DNA of 7,281 bases from positions 1 through 7,281 of the forward strand of contig JAIOJM010000244.1 of NCBI GenBank assembly GCA_019911785.1, read 5' to 3'. Both the position numbers and the translations under genes were made by a program. The notes under the pieces were generated by a model, which saw only the letters and a list, made by a program, of their open reading frames with translations, was not told the origin of the DNA and searched no databases. Shown here one piece after another: positions 6,035 through 7,281 of this stretch (its first letter is position 1; each line of letters begins with the position of its first letter). Source of the DNA: Sulfuricella sp. Its GTDB lineage: Bacteria; Pseudomonadota; Gammaproteobacteria; Burkholderiales; Sulfuricellaceae.

Positions 6035-6060
6035 GGGATATCCCGGTTCTGGTTTGACCG
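6035..6060. repeat. Palindrome and small hairpin between cheW and the receptor gene
   Basis: Directly after the cheW stop, GGGATATCCC (6035-6044) is a perfect 10-base palindrome. CGGTT (6044-6048) can pair with GACCG (6056-6060), including one G-T pair. Neither is followed by a T-run, so this is not a terminator. Any effect on receptor expression is a guess. Confidence 0.35.
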
Positions 6061-6065
6061 AACAC

Positions 6066-6071
6066 AAGGAG
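6066..6071 (+). promoter_or_regulatory. Ribosome binding site of the chemoreceptor
   Basis: AAGGAG lies 7 bases before the ATG at 6079, an ideal spacing. It supports that start over M9 of the same frame. Confidence 0.8.
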
Positions 6072-6078
6072 AACAAAA

Positions 6079-7281
6079 ATGAAATGGTTCCTGAATTTAA
6101 CCATGCGCGGCAAACTCTTCCTTGGCTTCGGGGTAATGATCGTATGTCTCGCGACTGTGACTGTGACTGCGTATCAGGGTATTGCAACGATTCAGGCTGC
6201 GCAGCAAAAACTCTATCAGGAGGAATTCGCCAACGCTCAGGACTTGATGAAGCTTCGGGCCGACGAGAACGGTGTGCGGGCGTCGCTACTCAGCATGATG
6301 TTGGTAACGAAGCAATCGGATCAGGAAATCTGGCATCAGGATATCAAGGAACGCAGCCAGAAAATTTCCGAGGTCACACAACGCCTACTGGAGCGCAACC
6401 GCAATGACTTGCCCTTGTTCACCCGACTTGAAGAGCTCAAAAAAATCCGCGAGGCGTTCACCCGGACGCGGGATGATCAGCTCATTCCGCTAATCTATGC
6501 CGGGAGGATGGAACAAGCCAAGGAACTGGCGCTAGGTATCCAGGAGGAACGCTACCGCAAGATGCGCGCCATCGCCCAGGAACTGGGCGATGCGGCAGCG
6601 GAAAAGGCGCGTGCCGCTGTGGTGGAATCTGATCTTAAAGCGGAACACATGTTGCGCCTGTTCGTCATGGTCGGCGTTGCGGCAATCTTGCTGGCAGTGG
6701 CAATGGCGCTGCTGATCAGCCGGATCATCGCAGCGCCGCTCCAGATGATCTCGGGCATCGCCGGGCGGGTCGCATCCGGTGATCTCACCGTCAACATTCC
6801 AACCGGGCATCGCACCGATGAAGTCGGGGAGCTGCTGCGTGCGTTCGGTGCGATGCTCGAAGGACTGCGGAAATTGATGCGCGAGATTCATGAAGGGGTC
6901 GGTGTGCTCTCCACCTCCTCCAGCGAGATTCTGGCCACCACCACGCAGGTCGCTTCCGGTGCAGCCGATACCGCGACGGCGGTGAGCGAGACCACGGCGA
7001 CGGTGGAGGAAGTGAAGCAGACGGCGCAGGTGTCGAGCCAGAAGGCGCGTTATGTTTCCGACAGCGCGCAGAAAGCCTCGCAGGTTTCCCAGAACGGGCG
7101 CAAATCGGTGGAGGAAGCGATGCAGGGCATGCAGCATATCCAGGAACAAATGGAATCCATCGCCGAGAGCATCGTGCGGCTGTCCGAGCAGAGCCAGGCG
7201 ATCGGCGAGATCATCGCCACGGTCAACGACCTGGCCGAGCAATCGAACCTGCTCGCGGTGAATGCCGCGATCGAAGCGAAC
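6079..7281 (+). CDS. Methyl-accepting chemotaxis protein, 5' part (3' end outside window)
   Basis: The frame stays open from the ATG at 6079 to the right edge, giving 401 residues. A basic N-terminus (LTMRGKLFLGF) leads into membrane segment 1 at about residues 12-32. A helical periplasmic region at about 33-190 fits a four-helix-bundle ligand domain. Membrane segment 2 lies at about 192-214. A HAMP domain follows at about 215-268, with P220 and the DEVGELLRAF segment. The coiled-coil signalling domain begins near 275, with candidate methylation-helix sequence (AVSETTATVEEVKQTAQ, about 301-317), and reaches TVNDLAEQSNLLAVNAAIEAN close to the CheA/CheW-binding hairpin tip. The rest is cut off, probably well over 100 residues. 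As the only visible receptor of this operon, it is the probable substrate of the upstream CheR and partner of both CheWs. The ligand cannot be predicted. The four-helix domain assignment rests on length and helical character, so it is less certain than the receptor call. Confidence 0.95.
   Translation, partial: MKWFLNLTMRGKLFLGFGVMIVCLATVTVTAYQGIATIQAAQQKLYQEEFANAQDLMKLRADENGVRASLLSMMLVTKQSDQEIWHQDIKERSQKISEVTQRLLERNRNDLPLFTRLEELKKIREAFTRTRDDQLIPLIYAGRMEQAKELALGIQEERYRKMRAIAQELGDAAAEKARAAVVESDLKAEHMLRLFVMVGVAAILLAVAMALLISRIIAAPLQMISGIAGRVASGDLTVNIPTGHRTDEVGELLRAFGAMLEGLRKLMREIHEGVGVLSTSSSEILATTTQVASGAADTATAVSETTATVEEVKQTAQVSSQKARYVSDSAQKASQVSQNGRKSVEEAMQGMQHIQEQMESIAESIVRLSEQSQAIGEIIATVNDLAEQSNLLAVNAAIEAN
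6153..6170 (+). repeat. Hexanucleotide tandem repeat (about 3 copies) inside receptor membrane segment 1
   Basis: GACTGT, GACTGT and GACTGC follow each other and contribute to the ATVTVTAY segment of membrane helix 1. Gain or loss of one unit would keep the frame and change the helix by two residues. The array is short and may be chance. Confidence 0.4.

Noticed and set aside
6532..7242. Long minus-strand open frame opposite the chemoreceptor gene
   Set aside because: It mirrors the GC-rich codon pattern of the receptor, has a His/Arg-rich composition without recognisable domains, and the plus strand carries clear HAMP and signalling motifs.

Overview
The window looks like chromosomal DNA of a GC-rich proteobacterium, most likely a betaproteobacterium. 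The main reason is the hemY-type gene at the left edge, a family found in beta- and gammaproteobacteria. The other genes agree with this: GC-rich codon use, a NarL/FixJ-type two-component pair and a cheW-cheR(TPR)-cheW-mcp chemosensory cluster. Species cannot be assigned from sequence reading alone. No rRNA, tRNA, CRISPR, insertion sequence or phage gene was seen.

Layout, left to right. (1) The 3' part of hemY (2-973, +), a TPR-rich inner-membrane protein tied to late heme synthesis; its membrane-anchored N-terminus lies outside the window. (2) A 149-base gap between convergent genes with no convincing gene or terminator. (3) A two-component operon on the minus strand: a 513-residue soluble histidine kinase with two PAS domains (3296-1755) followed, with a 4-base ATGA overlap, by a 211-residue LuxR-type response regulator (1758-1123). 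(4) A 225-base divergent intergenic region (3297-3521) with several nested inverted repeats and a possible sigma-28 -10 element. (5) A plus-strand chemosensory operon: short CheW (3522-4001), CheR methyltransferase with C-terminal TPRs (4003-5388), second CheW with a helical N-terminal extension (5402-6034), and a transmembrane chemoreceptor (6079 to the right edge, cut inside its signalling domain).

How the genes work together. The receptor would sense a signal through its periplasmic four-helix domain. The two different CheW proteins would couple it to a CheA kinase, and CheR would methylate it for adaptation. CheA, CheB and the output regulator are not in the window and are expected to the right. 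The gene content (two unequal CheWs plus CheR-TPR beside one receptor) resembles Wsp-like and other alternative-function chemosensory systems, which often control surface behaviour, second messengers or extracellular matrix rather than swimming. The divergent kinase/regulator pair may control this operon or share its signal, but that is inference from position. The families are known; the most notable unexplained structure is in the divergent intergenic region.
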